Origin: an uncultured Clostridia bacterium | GTDB lineage: Bacteria > Bacillota > Clostridia > Christensenellales > Borkfalkiaceae | DNA length: 64,000 nucleotides | Direction of reading: 5' to 3' | NCBI GenBank assembly: GCA_934278995.1 | Contig: CAKQWM010000007.1 | Location: 1-64,000, forward strand | Shown: piece after piece, positions 1 through 7,935 of the stretch | Position numbering within the stretch: position 1 is the stretch's first letter | How the letters are laid out: every line of letters begins with the position of its first letter | Program-made: the position numbers and the translations under genes | The notes under the pieces: generated by a model | What the model saw: only the letters and a program-made list of their open reading frames with translations | Told to the model about the DNA's origin: nothing | The model's database searches: none

Positions 1-83
1 TTGCAAAGATTATGCGGTCGTAAAAGATTATATAGCCACCCTCATCAGGCTCTACGAGCCAGCTTCTCCCACAGGGTGAAGCC
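1..83 (-). repeat. Composite repeat element, arm B, cut by window edge
   Basis: One arm of the composite repeat family, read on the minus strand from GGCTTCACC at its outer end to the TATATAAT border. It matches the arm at 265-319 almost base for base. The other arm would lie left of position 1. Confidence 0.75.
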
Positions 84-95
84 TTGCGCCCTTTA

Positions 96-163
96 AGCCT
101 CCCTTGTGTAAAGGGAGGTGGCGCGCGTCAGCGCGACGGAGGGATTGTTCTATATAATTCGCC
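96..163 (+). repeat. Single-arm repeat element (family A)
   Basis: Starts AGCCTCCCTTGTG, forms a CCTCC...GGGAGG stem, then a variable GCGCG hairpin, then GACGGAGGGATTGTT and a TATATAAT border. Other copies in the window start near 5128, 9178, 9254, 10882 and 11172 (plus) and 8572, 9923 and 19562 (minus). Confidence 0.8.
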
Positions 164-172
164 CGTCCTTGT

Positions 173-319
173 CAGGCTCCACCTGGTAGGGGAAGGGGGA
201 CCGCTTGCGGTGGATGAGGTTGGAAAACGTATTAGGTTGCAAAGATTATGCGGTCGTAAAAGATTATATAGCCACCCTCATCAGGCTCTACGAGCCAGCT
301 TCTCCCACAGGGTGAAGCC
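173..319. repeat. Composite inverted repeat element 1
   Basis: About 147 bp. Arm C (GGCTCCACCTGG to GATGAGGTTGG) faces an inverted arm B (CCACCCTCATC to GGGTGAAGCC) across a centre carrying TATATAAT. The arms align with each other and each contains its own small hairpin. It lies just downstream of the AAA ATPase gene that ends at 393. Nothing else is seen in 1-392. Confidence 0.75.
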
Positions 320-392
320 TTGGGGCCTTTCACGTGTCTTTAGACGCAAATCGCCTATTAAAGCGTTCTTAAATCTTTCTGATAAACACTTA

Positions 393-2198
393 TTAAAGCG
401 TTCTTTCGATCTTTCTGATAACCGCTTCGCTGCGGAACAAAACGCCCGCGCCGTAAATTTCCGCAAGCACGCCCAAAGTTTCGTTAAGCGCGGTTTTTAC
501 GTAATCTTCGAAGCGACCTTCGAGTTTAGCGAACAGTTTTTTGCAAAGCATAAAGTCGATGGCGTCTTCTTTTTTACCGCCTGCGGCGACGAAAACGGGA
601 ACGACTTCGGAAATCTGATTTAAAATACGGTTACCGACGGTAAGGTCGAATTTGGTATAAACGAAATCGAGAACTTTTCTGAGTTTGGCTTTATCCTCCG
701 AGGTAAGCCCCTTTGCGGACGCCTTAGCCTCGTCGTATAACCCTTTAAGGTAACTGCCGGAAAGTTTAATCGGGCTGACCTCTTCCGTTACGGTAAACGG
801 CTCGTTGTGGGTTTCAAAGTTAATGGTTATGGCGCGGTCGTAAACCTTGTCGGTAATCGTAAAGGTCGAGTCGTCGCGGTTTGCTGTCCCCACGAAGTAA
901 CTGTTTTCGGGGATTCTTACGTATCCGTCTTCGAGTTTGATGGGCGGAACGAAAGTATGCGGAACGTTCATTATTTTAATCTTCCAATCCTTCACGGGGT
1001 ATTCGAGAACGGACAAAAGATCGGCAAAATAATATTCCACACGCGAAATGTTCATTTCGTCGAGTACGTAAACGTTGATTTCGTCGGTACCGAAGTTGGA
1101 TTCGTAAAGACTTATCAAAAATTCCGTTTCGGAGTAAGTCTGAGAAAACTCGTTAAAGAAGCCCAGAATACTCGTTTTGTCACGCCAGGTAGCCTGAACG
1201 GGCAAGAACAGAACTTTACCGCCGACGTATTCGCAAAAATACCTCGGAAGCGACGATTTACCCGTCCCCGACAAACCTTCGAGAATTTCAAAATGGGAAG
1301 CGCCGAAGCCGGATATAAAGAAACGAATCGTGTCGATATCGAAGTATAATTCTTCCGTTTTTGCAAGGTAGTTTCTGAAACCTTCCGCCAAAGCGGGTAA
1401 AGTTACCTCGTCCGATTGTACGGGAACGGCGTCGTAACCCTCGTACTTTTCGTCAACACTGCAAAGTTCGGGGAAGACCTTTTCTCTGTCGTCGAGTTGA
1501 GCCGATTTAGCGACTACGCTACCGTCGCCGTCGCCGCCCGCGCCTGTTCCGGAGCCTGTTCCACCGGCGTATCCGGCTCCTGCCGCGACGTTTGTATCCT
1601 GATCGACGTCGAAACTTCCGGAAATATCGTGAGTTACGTCATCGTCGTCGAAAACGGGTTCGTCGTCTTTAGAGAAAAACCTGAAAGGCTTATCGACGAG
1701 CAAAAAGTTGGTTACGAGCATAACCACCGAACCGACGCCTATAAACAATATGACGTAAAGCAAAAGCGACAACGCGAAAGAATTCCATATAAACGTATAT
1801 AAAACGCCTAAATTTTCCTTGGTTATCGGGCTTTGTATAAGCGTTCCCACGCCGAGCGCGAGTACGATGCACCCGACGAAGGTTATAACGTACCACAAAA
1901 TCGATTTGGGAGCGTACGGATTTTTACCCGAAACGGCGAAAACCCTTCTCTCGTAAATTATTGCGGAAACGGCAACGGAAATAAACAGTGCCAAAAGTCC
2001 TAACGCAACGTAGCCCGAAAGCGTGGGCGTAACGGTCGTAAGACCTATTGAAACCGCCAGACTGTTTATGGGGTTTTTAGCGCTCATAAACTTGAAAGAG
2101 CCGTCAATGCAAAAGCCGACGAATACCATTAAAAACGAGTAAAGACAGCTTAATGCGATGGCAATTAAATTTTTTCTTGTAAAAACTACTTTCAGCAT
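393..2198 (-). CDS. Membrane-anchored McrB-like AAA ATPase
   Basis: A 601-residue AAA ATPase of the McrB/MoxR (AAA_5) type. Four hydrophobic segments lie at about residues 9-31, 57-80, 98-118 and 135-165. An acidic Gly/Ala-rich linker (about 185-235) leads to the ATPase domain. Walker A GLSGTGKSS is near residue 310, the Walker B/DEMN motif VYVLDEMN near 375, and FVGTANRDDS near 435 resembles the McrB sensor region. No McrC-type nuclease lies beside it and there is no N-terminal DNA-binding domain, so restriction is unlikely. AGGAGA precedes the ATG. It is the last gene of the minus-strand surface island, 0.57 kb after the SipW-like peptidase, so a role in remodelling membrane or surface proteins is possible but unproven. 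The AAA call is firm; the function is unknown. Confidence 0.8.
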   Translation of the reverse strand: MLKVVFTRKNLIAIALSCLYSFLMVFVGFCIDGSFKFMSAKNPINSLAVSIGLTTVTPTLSGYVALGLLALFISVAVSAIIYERRVFAVSGKNPYAPKSILWYVITFVGCIVLALGVGTLIQSPITKENLGVLYTFIWNSFALSLLLYVILFIGVGSVVMLVTNFLLVDKPFRFFSKDDEPVFDDDDVTHDISGSFDVDQDTNVAAGAGYAGGTGSGTGAGGDGDGSVVAKSAQLDDREKVFPELCSVDEKYEGYDAVPVQSDEVTLPALAEGFRNYLAKTEELYFDIDTIRFFISGFGASHFEILEGLSGTGKSSLPRYFCEYVGGKVLFLPVQATWRDKTSILGFFNEFSQTYSETEFLISLYESNFGTDEINVYVLDEMNISRVEYYFADLLSVLEYPVKDWKIKIMNVPHTFVPPIKLEDGYVRIPENSYFVGTANRDDSTFTITDKVYDRAITINFETHNEPFTVTEEVSPIKLSGSYLKGLYDEAKASAKGLTSEDKAKLRKVLDFVYTKFDLTVGNRILNQISEVVPVFVAAGGKKEDAIDFMLCKKLFAKLEGRFEDYVKTALNETLGVLAEIYGAGVLFRSEAVIRKIERTL

Positions 2199-2400
2199 AA
2201 TTTTTCTCCTGCCGTATTGTTTTTTAGTGTTGTTTGTATTGATTAACGTTATATTTTTAGCGTTGTTTTTGCGTTTTGTGTTGTGTTGTGGTTTGTGTGT
2301 TGTTTTTTATTTTAATATTGTGTTTTGTGTTGTTTTTTGTTTGTATTGATTTTTGTACCGTTTTTTGTTTTAACGTTGTGTTTTGTATTAACGTCAGCCT
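2199..2400 (-). other. Unusual A/C-rich leader of the AAA ATPase gene
   Basis: On the minus strand this stretch of about 200 nt is almost free of G and built from AACAC/AAAAC-like words, ending in an AGGAGA ribosome site. Such RNA would be largely unstructured. Shorter A/C-rich leaders precede the genes at 10068 and 11581. No promoter was recognised inside it. Confidence 0.55.
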
Positions 2401-2422
2401 TTCACGCGACCTTTTTTGCCTT

Positions 2423-2562
2423 CACCTGGTAGGGGAAGGGGGACCGCTTGCGGTGGATGAGGTTGGAAAGCGTATTAGGTTACAAAGATTATGCGGTCGT
2501 AAAAGATTATATAGCCACCCTCATCAGGCTCTACGAGCCAGCTTCTCCCACAGGGTGAAGCC
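2423..2562. repeat. Composite inverted repeat element 2
   Basis: Same arrangement as 173-319: arm C with its GGACCGCTTGCGGTGG hairpin, a TATATAAT-bearing centre, and inverted arm B with its GGCTCGTAGAGCC hairpin. Confidence 0.75.
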
Positions 2563-2574
2563 TTTTTTTCTTTC

Positions 2575-2768
2575 GCGCGACCAACGGGAGCAATTCACGC
2601 GACCGAAGGGAGCAATTCATGCGACCATCGGGAGCAATTCATGCGACCAACGGGAGCAATTCATGCGACCATCGGGAGCAATTCACGTTGCGTCAGCAAC
2701 AATTCATGACCGCAAGGTCAATTCACGTTGCGTCAGCAACAATTCACGCGTCTTTACGCGCAATTCAT
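2575..2768 (+). repeat. Micro-hairpin array M1 (about 9 units)
   Basis: Units of about 20-22 bp, each a constant CAATTCA(C/T) linker plus a short stem-loop. Stems include GTTGC-GTCA-GCAAC, GACC-GCAA-GGTC and a GCGACC...GGGAGC form. The right end overlaps the stop codon of the SipW-like gene. Confidence 0.85.
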
Positions 2769-4108
2769 TCTTCCTCGTGCGTTTCTATATCCGAAACGAC
2801 TATTTCATTCGGCTTATCATTTTCCACGCGTTCTTCTTCTATTTTTTGTTTCACGTGTTCCGCTACTTGTTCTACTTTTTCCACACGTCCGTATTCTGTT
2901 ACTTGTTCCAAGTTTTCCACGTGTTGTTGTTCTACTTGTTCCACGTATTTATCTTCCACGTGAATAGAAGCGCCGTGTTCGTTCAAAAGGTAGCCAACTT
3001 TATCGAGGTAAATTTTTTCAACGAAATCCACTGTGATTTCGGAATCTTCATGTATATCTTTAATATCGAGCGCTTTAACGAGGTAATCCGTTCGTTTGTC
3101 CTGAGCGTCGTTGATTTTTTGAGTGTTTCTGTCGAACATAAACAGACAAAAAACGAGCGCTGCCACGGTTACCATACCGGCCGCCGACTGCATGAACTGC
3201 ACGAAAGCCCCCAAAAACGGAATATATACGCCGGTGTATTTACCGATAACGTCATCGGGCGTCGTAACGACGTTCATCGTGGTGCTTGACTGATCGTCCG
3301 AAGCGACCGCGTCCCCTCTCGTACGGTAAGTTATTTTTCCGTCCGAAGCCGTTTCGACGCTTCTTATGCGGTGAATATAAGTTTTTCCGCTCGGGTGGCG
3401 GTAAGCGATTACGTCGTACTGTTTAATCTTCGACGTATCGACTTTTTCCAGAACGATTATCGCGTAAGTAGGAAATTGATCGTTTAAGTTGTTTGTAAAA
3501 AGATAATCGTTGAGTTTGTTTTTCTCGCTCATGGAGCCTGACGCGACCACCATAAGCGACTTTGTGCCTATAGGCACGTCTTTTGAAAACCTTACGAAAG
3601 CCGTAAACACAAGACAAACCGTGATAAACGCCATAAGTACGGTATATATTACGACTTTTAAAATTCTGAGCGCTTTTTTACGAATCTGTACCGATTTTTC
3701 CCTTTCGTGAAAGTATAATTCGATAAGTTCGATATCTCTTTTGCCGGAAGCCACTTCCGCAACAGCGAACTTACGATAGTTTACGAAAAGTACCGTAAAA
3801 ACCACCGTAAAACACGCAACCGCTATAGCCGCAACGATTAGCGCAAGCCCCTGACTATCGAGCCTCCCCGCGGAAATCAAACTATTCGAAATCGTAGCGC
3901 CGACGTTCTCACGCCCCGCGGTAATAATACCGTTCGATATCGTAGCGCCGACGTTCTCACGCCCCGCGGTAATAATACCGTTCGATATCGTAGCGCCGAC
4001 GTTCTCACGCCCCGCGGTAATAATACCGTTCGATATCGTAGCGCCGACGTTCGCGCGCCCCGCGGAAATCAGATTATAAAGTTGTCCTATACAACTTAAT
4101 GCGTTCAT
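2765..4108 (-). CDS. SipW-like signal peptidase I with N-terminal 16-residue repeats
   Basis: Family S26B (SipW/ER-type) signal peptidase of 447 residues, which would cut signal peptides at the outer membrane face. The catalytic serine is in ASGSMS (Ser192) and the general base is a histidine in YIHRI (His246) rather than lysine, as in SipW. An RGDAVASDD motif follows. Hydrophobic segments lie at about 86-110, 138-162 and after the catalytic domain. Residues 10-85 hold near-identical 16-residue repeats (SNGIITAGRENVGATI). The C-terminal tail of about 100 residues is acidic and coiled-coil-like. The start is the ATG at 4108, preceded by AAAGGAAA; the 30 residues readable upstream are translated micro-repeats. 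Its stop TGA lies in a repeat linker. At least three predicted substrates are nearby. Confidence 0.85.
   Translation of the reverse strand: MNALSCIGQLYNLISAGRANVGATISNGIITAGRENVGATISNGIITAGRENVGATISNGIITAGRENVGATISNSLISAGRLDSQGLALIVAAIAVACFTVVFTVLFVNYRKFAVAEVASGKRDIELIELYFHEREKSVQIRKKALRILKVVIYTVLMAFITVCLVFTAFVRFSKDVPIGTKSLMVVASGSMSEKNKLNDYLFTNNLNDQFPTYAIIVLEKVDTSKIKQYDVIAYRHPSGKTYIHRIRSVETASDGKITYRTRGDAVASDDQSSTTMNVVTTPDDVIGKYTGVYIPFLGAFVQFMQSAAGMVTVAALVFCLFMFDRNTQKINDAQDKRTDYLVKALDIKDIHEDSEITVDFVEKIYLDKVGYLLNEHGASIHVEDKYVEQVEQQHVENLEQVTEYGRVEKVEQVAEHVKQKIEEERVENDKPNEIVVSDIETHEEE
3880..4075 (-). repeat. In-frame 48-bp tandem repeats in the SipW-like gene
   Basis: About four near-identical 48-bp units, each encoding 16 residues of a Gly/Asn/Ile-rich sequence ahead of the first membrane segment. 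The near identity points to recent or continuing slippage; copy number is likely to vary between strains. Confidence 0.85.
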
Positions 4109-4130
4109 GTAAAATTTCCTTTTTAGCCTT

Positions 4131-4436
4131 TCACGCGACCATCGGGAGCAATTCACGCGTCGCAAGACGCAATTCATGCGTCGCAAGACGCAATTCATGC
4201 GACCAACGGGAGCAATTCACGCGCCGTCAGGCGCAATTCATGCGACCAACGGGAGCAATTCACGCGTCGCAAGACGCAATTCACGCGACCATCGGGAGCA
4301 ATTCACGTTGCGTCAGCAACAATTCACGCGACCATCGGGAGCAATTCACGTTGCGTCAGCAACAATTCACGACCGTAAGGTCAATTCACGTTGTGTCAGC
4401 AACAATTCACGCGACCAACGGGAGCAATTCACACTT
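4131..4436 (+). repeat. Micro-hairpin array M2 (about 14 units)
   Basis: The longest array, filling the space between the SipW-like start and the four-helix bundle stop. Stems include GCGTC-GCAA-GACGC, GCGCC-GTCA-GGCGC, GTTGC-GTCA-GCAAC, GACC-GTAA-GGTC and the GCGACC...GGGAGC form, all joined by CAATTCA(C/T). Pairing is kept while the stem sequence changes. Confidence 0.88.
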
Positions 4437-4794
4437 CCTTGTTGGTTCCGTTTTCCTTAGCCGTATTGACAGACGTCACCAATAATTTCCGTATTTTACT
4501 GCATTGATTAAACATCGGCAAGTATTCAACATCTGTAATGACCAAAGCGTCATGAAAGACGTCTAACCAGTAACTAGTTTCATTGCACTCTTTTAATGCA
4601 ATTTGCAATTTATTTACAAAATCAGATCTACTCGAAGCGTAACTTGCTTCGTGAATATTTGCGTCTATACTCGTACCGCTTCTTATCAACTGACTTAATA
4701 TTACGGATGCTTTTTTACGACCGCGTAACATATCACAAAAGTTGATAACATCTACGGCAAATTGCTTTGACAAGTCGATAAGGTTATTTGTCAT
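4429..4794 (-). CDS. Four-helix bundle protein (23S rRNA intervening-sequence family)
   Basis: A 121-residue protein of the four-helix bundle/S23 family, first seen in 23S rRNA intervening sequences but common as stand-alone genes. Family signs are the N-terminal LIDLSKQFAVDVI helix, QLIRSGTSIDANIHEA and ALKECNETSYWLDV. Members form small homo-oligomeric helical bundles; the biochemical role is not established. AAGGAA precedes the ATG. The gene sits alone between two repeat arrays, and its stop TGA is supplied by the CAATTCA linker. No rRNA is nearby, so this is a stand-alone copy. Confidence 0.85.
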   Translation of the reverse strand: MTNNLIDLSKQFAVDVINFCDMLRGRKKASVILSQLIRSGTSIDANIHEASYASSRSDFVNKLQIALKECNETSYWLDVFHDALVITDVEYLPMFNQCSKIRKLLVTSVNTAKENGTNKEV

Positions 4795-5127
4795 TATGTT
4801 TTTCCTTTGTATGAATTGACGAGTAAACTCGTCGTGAAATGGCTACGCCGTGAATTCTCGCTTCGCTCCATGAATTGAATTGCCAAAGCAATTCGTTTTT
4901 TTACCTTCGCACCCCCACAGGGTGAAGCCTTACGCAGCCCACGCGCGTGCGCGTAAAAAAATATGCGCTTAACGGCGCAAAAAAAGACGAAACGCCTACC
5001 GTCGTAAAGCGCGGAAACAGCGGTCGTTTTTAACAAAAACGGCGCGTTATCGGTCTTATAGCCCCACTTTCTACTTAATTTTTCGTTACTCAATCAACGC
5101 CCTTTCTCGCCTTTCACGCGTCCTTTT
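4795..5127. other. Non-coding stretch with degenerate hairpins
   Basis: Positions 4807-4895 hold linked short palindromes (ACGAG/CTCGT, GGC/GCC, AATTGC/GCAATT) joined by TGAATTG-like spacers, matching 19728-19811. A truncated composite arm lies at 4912-4930. A TTG-started 99-codon frame (5093-4794) translates these repeats and is probably not a gene. Confidence 0.5.
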
Positions 5128-5190
5128 AGCCTCCTTTGTGTAAAGGGAGGTGGCACGCCCCGCGTGACGGAGGGATTGTTATATATATTT
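5128..5190 (+). repeat. Single-arm repeat element (family A)
   Basis: AGCCTCCTTTGTGTAAAG start, CCTCC...GGGAGG stem, variable hairpin GGCACGCCCCGCGTGAC, then GGAGGGATTGTT and a TATATA border. The variable hairpin differs from the 96-163 copy while the frame is the same. Confidence 0.8.
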
Positions 5191-5222
5191 CGCCCGACCT
5201 TTTTCGCCTTTCCCGCGTCCTT

Positions 5223-5388
5223 ATCAGGCTCCACCTGGTAGGGGGAGCTGTCGCGTTAGCGACTGAGGAGGTTGGAAAGCGTATTAGGTTGGAAAGCGTA
5301 TTAGATTGCAAAGATTATGCGGTCGTAAAAGATTATAAAGCCACCCTCATCAGGCTCTACGAGCCAGCTTCTCCCACAGGGTGAAGCC
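5223..5388. repeat. Composite inverted repeat element 3
   Basis: About 165 bp. Arm C carries a different inner hairpin here (GTCGCGTTAGCGAC followed by TGAGGAGG). The inverted arm B keeps GGCTCTACGAGCC. The centre has a doubled GTTGGAAAGCGTATTAG segment. Confidence 0.75.
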
Positions 5389-5401
5389 TTTCACGCCTTT
5401 C

Positions 5402-5490
5402 ATGCGACCAACGGGAGCAATTCACGTTGCGTCAGCAACAATTCACGCGCCGTCAGGCGCAATTCATGCGACCGAAGGGAGCAATTCTCA
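5402..5490 (+). repeat. Micro-hairpin array M3 (4 units)
   Basis: Four linked units: two of the GCGACC...GGGAGC form, one GTTGC-GTCA-GCAAC and one GCGCC-GTCA-GGCGC, with CAATTCA linkers. Confidence 0.8.
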
Positions 5491-5510
5491 ACCCCGTATA
5501 AATCAATCTA

Positions 5511-5550
5511 TCCCGTGGGCGAATTGCTATAAATCAATCCGCCCGCGGGT
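5511..5550. other. GC-rich stem-loop
   Basis: CCCGTGGGCG pairs with CGCCCGCGGG (one G-U) around a loop of about 18 nt. It lies in the 3' region of the exported protein gene ending at 5705. There is no T-run on either side, so it is not a classical terminator. Confidence 0.5.
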
Positions 5551-5557
5551 ATATCAC

Positions 5558-5712
5558 GAAAAGAAATTTGCTTGTTATCTTAATGAAAAGAAATTTACTT
5601 AACGCAAAGCACTTTGCTTAATGAAAAGCAGTGTGCTTGTTATCTTAACGTAAAGCAGTTTGCCTAAAGAAAAGCAATTTGCTTAACATAAAGTAGTGGG
5701 CTTGTTATCTTA
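5558..5712. repeat. AT-rich 16-mer hairpin array
   Basis: Seven 16-mers of the form RYAAAGCANTTTGCTT are separated by spacers of 11 nt (GTTATCTTAAY) or 3 nt, in the order 11,3,3,11,3,3,11. The last spacer contains the stop codon and final codon of the exported protein gene at 5705. Confidence 0.75.
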
Positions 5713-6772
5713 CGATAGCCTCTATGTACAGTTTGTACGTAGGTTTAGCAAAACCGTCAGCGTAAATTACTTCGGACATTTTTGTCTGAAGTGTAGCAAG
5801 CTCGTTTGCAACGGTTTGAGAATTAGTTGCTTCTTTAACGTATGCGTCGATAGTTTTTCCGCCGAGGGTAATGCCGGCAGCGGTAATATAAGTATCGAGC
5901 GTAACGCCGTTAACGATTGCCTGTAATTTTAAAAGTTCGAGAGCAACCTGGTTAGGAATATAACTCTTATAAGTACCGTTAGCTTCGGTATCTCTCGTTA
6001 TGCCGGTGTTTGCGATATTCGCCCAATCAGCCGAGTTAATAGTAGTTGCGGGGTTGATATGACCGTATCTTGCGCCCCAACCGAACGCTAAATTCGTGCC
6101 TGCAAAATCAGCCGTCGTACCCGTAGTAGGAGCGGTTATTGCGATACTACCATTCGTAAGCGTTGCGGACAAAGCAGCACTTGCGTCCGAAATATTAGTA
6201 AACGTAACGGGTTCGGTCATTTCACTACTACTCCAACTACCGTTTACGACTTTAGGTAAAGCGTTACCGTCTTTATCCATAGCGTATTCGGGAAGTTGAA
6301 CGTAAGCGTCACGAGCGGTATAAGTCCAGTTTTCGCCGGTCTTTTTAAGCCCTGCCGCCGCAACGATGCAATCGGGAACCCTTACGGTAAACTTTAACGA
6401 ACCGACTCTTTCCCAATGTTCAACTTTGCCGGTAAAAGCAAAGTTTAATTGTTCGCCTTTATCTTTACCGCCGTTATCCTGGAAGGTCACAAGCCCGCTT
6501 GCGTCATCGGGCAAACTGAAAACTATATCGTATCTATTACCGCTACCGTCGGTAAGTTCGCCTTTGTCACTCACGTTGTCAATGGTAAGTTTAATATTAG
6601 CCTGCGTAACGGTTTCGGTTACGATACCGCCGTTGCCTTCCGCGGTTGCGTTACTTGAAATCAACCAGGCGGCGAAACCTACCGCGGTAAGGGTAACCAT
6701 AGCGAACATGGCTATACCGAAAGCAAGCGCCCTGCGCCCGAACGAGCGCCGCGTAGAATTTTTGTTTTTCAT
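5705..6772 (-). CDS. SipW-dependent exported protein (camelysin/TasA-like) B
   Basis: A 355-residue exported protein. A basic N-terminus (RRSFGRR) is followed by a hydrophobic segment ending in VGFAAWLI, the signature of SipW-cognate signal peptides, then a Gly/Thr/Asn-rich beta-type ectodomain. The start is the ATG at 6772, with AGGTGAG just upstream; an in-frame GTG at 6781 overlaps that ribosome site and is less likely. The gene follows its paralogue by about 65 nt, so the two are probably co-transcribed. No membrane anchor or sorting signal is seen at the C-terminus. Family members form fibres or are surface-associated; fibre formation here is inference. Confidence 0.8.
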   Translation of the reverse strand: MKNKNSTRRSFGRRALAFGIAMFAMVTLTAVGFAAWLISSNATAEGNGGIVTETVTQANIKLTIDNVSDKGELTDGSGNRYDIVFSLPDDASGLVTFQDNGGKDKGEQLNFAFTGKVEHWERVGSLKFTVRVPDCIVAAAGLKKTGENWTYTARDAYVQLPEYAMDKDGNALPKVVNGSWSSSEMTEPVTFTNISDASAALSATLTNGSIAITAPTTGTTADFAGTNLAFGWGARYGHINPATTINSADWANIANTGITRDTEANGTYKSYIPNQVALELLKLQAIVNGVTLDTYITAAGITLGGKTIDAYVKEATNSQTVANELATLQTKMSEVIYADGFAKPTYKLYIEAIVR

Positions 6773-6836
6773 TTTACTCACCTTTTAAAATTATTATTTT
6801 AAAATTGTTAAACGTTTTTACGTAGTACGCCCTGAA

Positions 6837-7607
6837 TTAGGCTTCAACGCTGGGTATTACGTAGTAAGTAGTATTGTTTAATCCATAAAGCGCATGCATA
6901 GCAGTTTGCGCAGCCTGTCTGTTGGTATCATTAGCGCCACCGGCTAAACCATTGTAGTACACGTAGGGATTTTGGCTACCAAAAGCACTGCCCCATGCAA
7001 ACGTAACGGCTACGGTTGCGGTCGCGTTTTTATCGGCGCCGATAGCGAAATCGTTTGCCTGCAACTCAATCGTGTAACCATCTGCCATAGTTGCGCCGGT
7101 AACGGTTGCATTAGTATCAGCATCGTTAATTTTAAACGTAGGAGCGGTTACGTAATTACTCCCTTTAGCGGTATCGAATTTATTGTAATCAGTGCTTGCG
7201 GCAGGCGTCTTAGGAGTTTCCGTTAATTTAAGTTTAATCTTGTTTGAACGCAAAACAGTTGCCGGTGTAAAAGAATCAGCAACAAAATCAACGTCGGCGT
7301 CAATGGTAATCGTGAAAGTAACCGAAAGACTTGCATTTCCCACATCACTATCAAACTGAAACCAATTAGTAGTAGGGTTAACTGTAGCAGTTGCCGGCTT
7401 ACCAAAAACAATCTTGTTTTCGTTGGCACCCGCACCCGTAGGCGTTACCGTAACTTTAAAATATTCATTAGAAACGTCGTAAGTTACGAATTGACCTTGT
7501 GCATCTTCAGTATGATGACCGGTAATGAGCCAGGCGGCGAAGCCGACGCTGACGAGCGCTACTACCATACATACGCTGAGTATGGGGAGTAAGAATTTCT
7601 TTTTCAT
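6837..7607 (-). CDS. SipW-dependent exported protein (camelysin/TasA-like) A
   Basis: A 256-residue exported protein with the same signal type: MKKKFLLP, a hydrophobic stretch and VGFAAWLITGHH. The mature part is rich in Thr, Ala, Asn and Val, as expected of a beta-sandwich of the TasA/camelysin kind. AAGGAGAATGAC precedes the ATG. It heads the minus-strand gene run of the island. The SipW-like peptidase encoded at 4108-2765 is the likely processing enzyme. There are no cysteines in the mature part and no C-terminal anchor. Confidence 0.8.
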   Translation of the reverse strand: MKKKFLLPILSVCMVVALVSVGFAAWLITGHHTEDAQGQFVTYDVSNEYFKVTVTPTGAGANENKIVFGKPATATVNPTTNWFQFDSDVGNASLSVTFTITIDADVDFVADSFTPATVLRSNKIKLKLTETPKTPAASTDYNKFDTAKGSNYVTAPTFKINDADTNATVTGATMADGYTIELQANDFAIGADKNATATVAVTFAWGSAFGSQNPYVYYNGLAGGANDTNRQAAQTAMHALYGLNNTTYYVIPSVEA

Positions 7608-7694
7608 GTCATTCTCCTTTTATTCGCCTTTTCGGCGAACTTTTAATATAATGATTATTATATCGACGGGTAACCCCCGTTAATACCAACGTTT

Positions 7695-7780
7695 AATTGC
7701 GCGTGCCGCGCGTGAATTGCGTCTTACGACGCATGAATTGTTGCTGACGCAACGTTTAATTGCGCGTGACCGCGCGTGAA
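7695..7780 (-). repeat. Micro-hairpin array M4 (4 units, opposite orientation)
   Basis: TGAATTG/TTTAATTG linkers alternate with GCGTC/GACGC, GTTGC/GCAAC and GCGCG/CGCGC stems. Here the linkers read on the minus strand relative to M1-M3. It lies upstream of the 7607 start. Confidence 0.75.
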
Positions 7781-7781
7781 A

Positions 7782-7924
7782 GGCTTCACCCTGTGGGGGA
7801 AGCTGGCTCGTAGAGCCTGATGAGGGTGGCTATATAATCTTTACGACCTTATACGCTTTCCAACCTCACACGCTTTCCAACCTCATCCACCGCGAGCGGT
7901 CCCCCTTCCCCTACCAGGTGAAGG
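7782..7924. repeat. Composite inverted repeat element 4
   Basis: Arm B forward, a centre with TATATAATC, arm C reversed with its GGACCGCTCGCGGTGG-type hairpin. About 143 bp. Confidence 0.75.
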
Positions 7925-7935
7925 CGAATAAGGAC

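Noticed and set aside
84..623. Plus-strand open frame of 179 codons
   Set aside because: It translates repeat elements and then the antisense of the AAA ATPase gene; no ribosome site and no protein-like pattern.
2276..3289. Plus-strand open frame of 337 codons
   Set aside because: Runs through the leader, repeats and the antisense of the SipW-like gene. The minus-strand gene has full catalytic motifs.
4131..4436. CRISPR array
   Set aside because: Units are about 22 bp with a 7-8 bp constant part and palindromic variable part drawn from a handful of recurring stems; there are no unique spacers, no direct repeats of 25-37 bp and no cas genes.
4794..5093. TTG-started 99-codon frame on the minus strand
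   Set aside because: Much of it is translated repeat sequence (KASPCGGAK), with no recognisable domain. A weak ribosome site exists, so it is left as doubtful rather than called.
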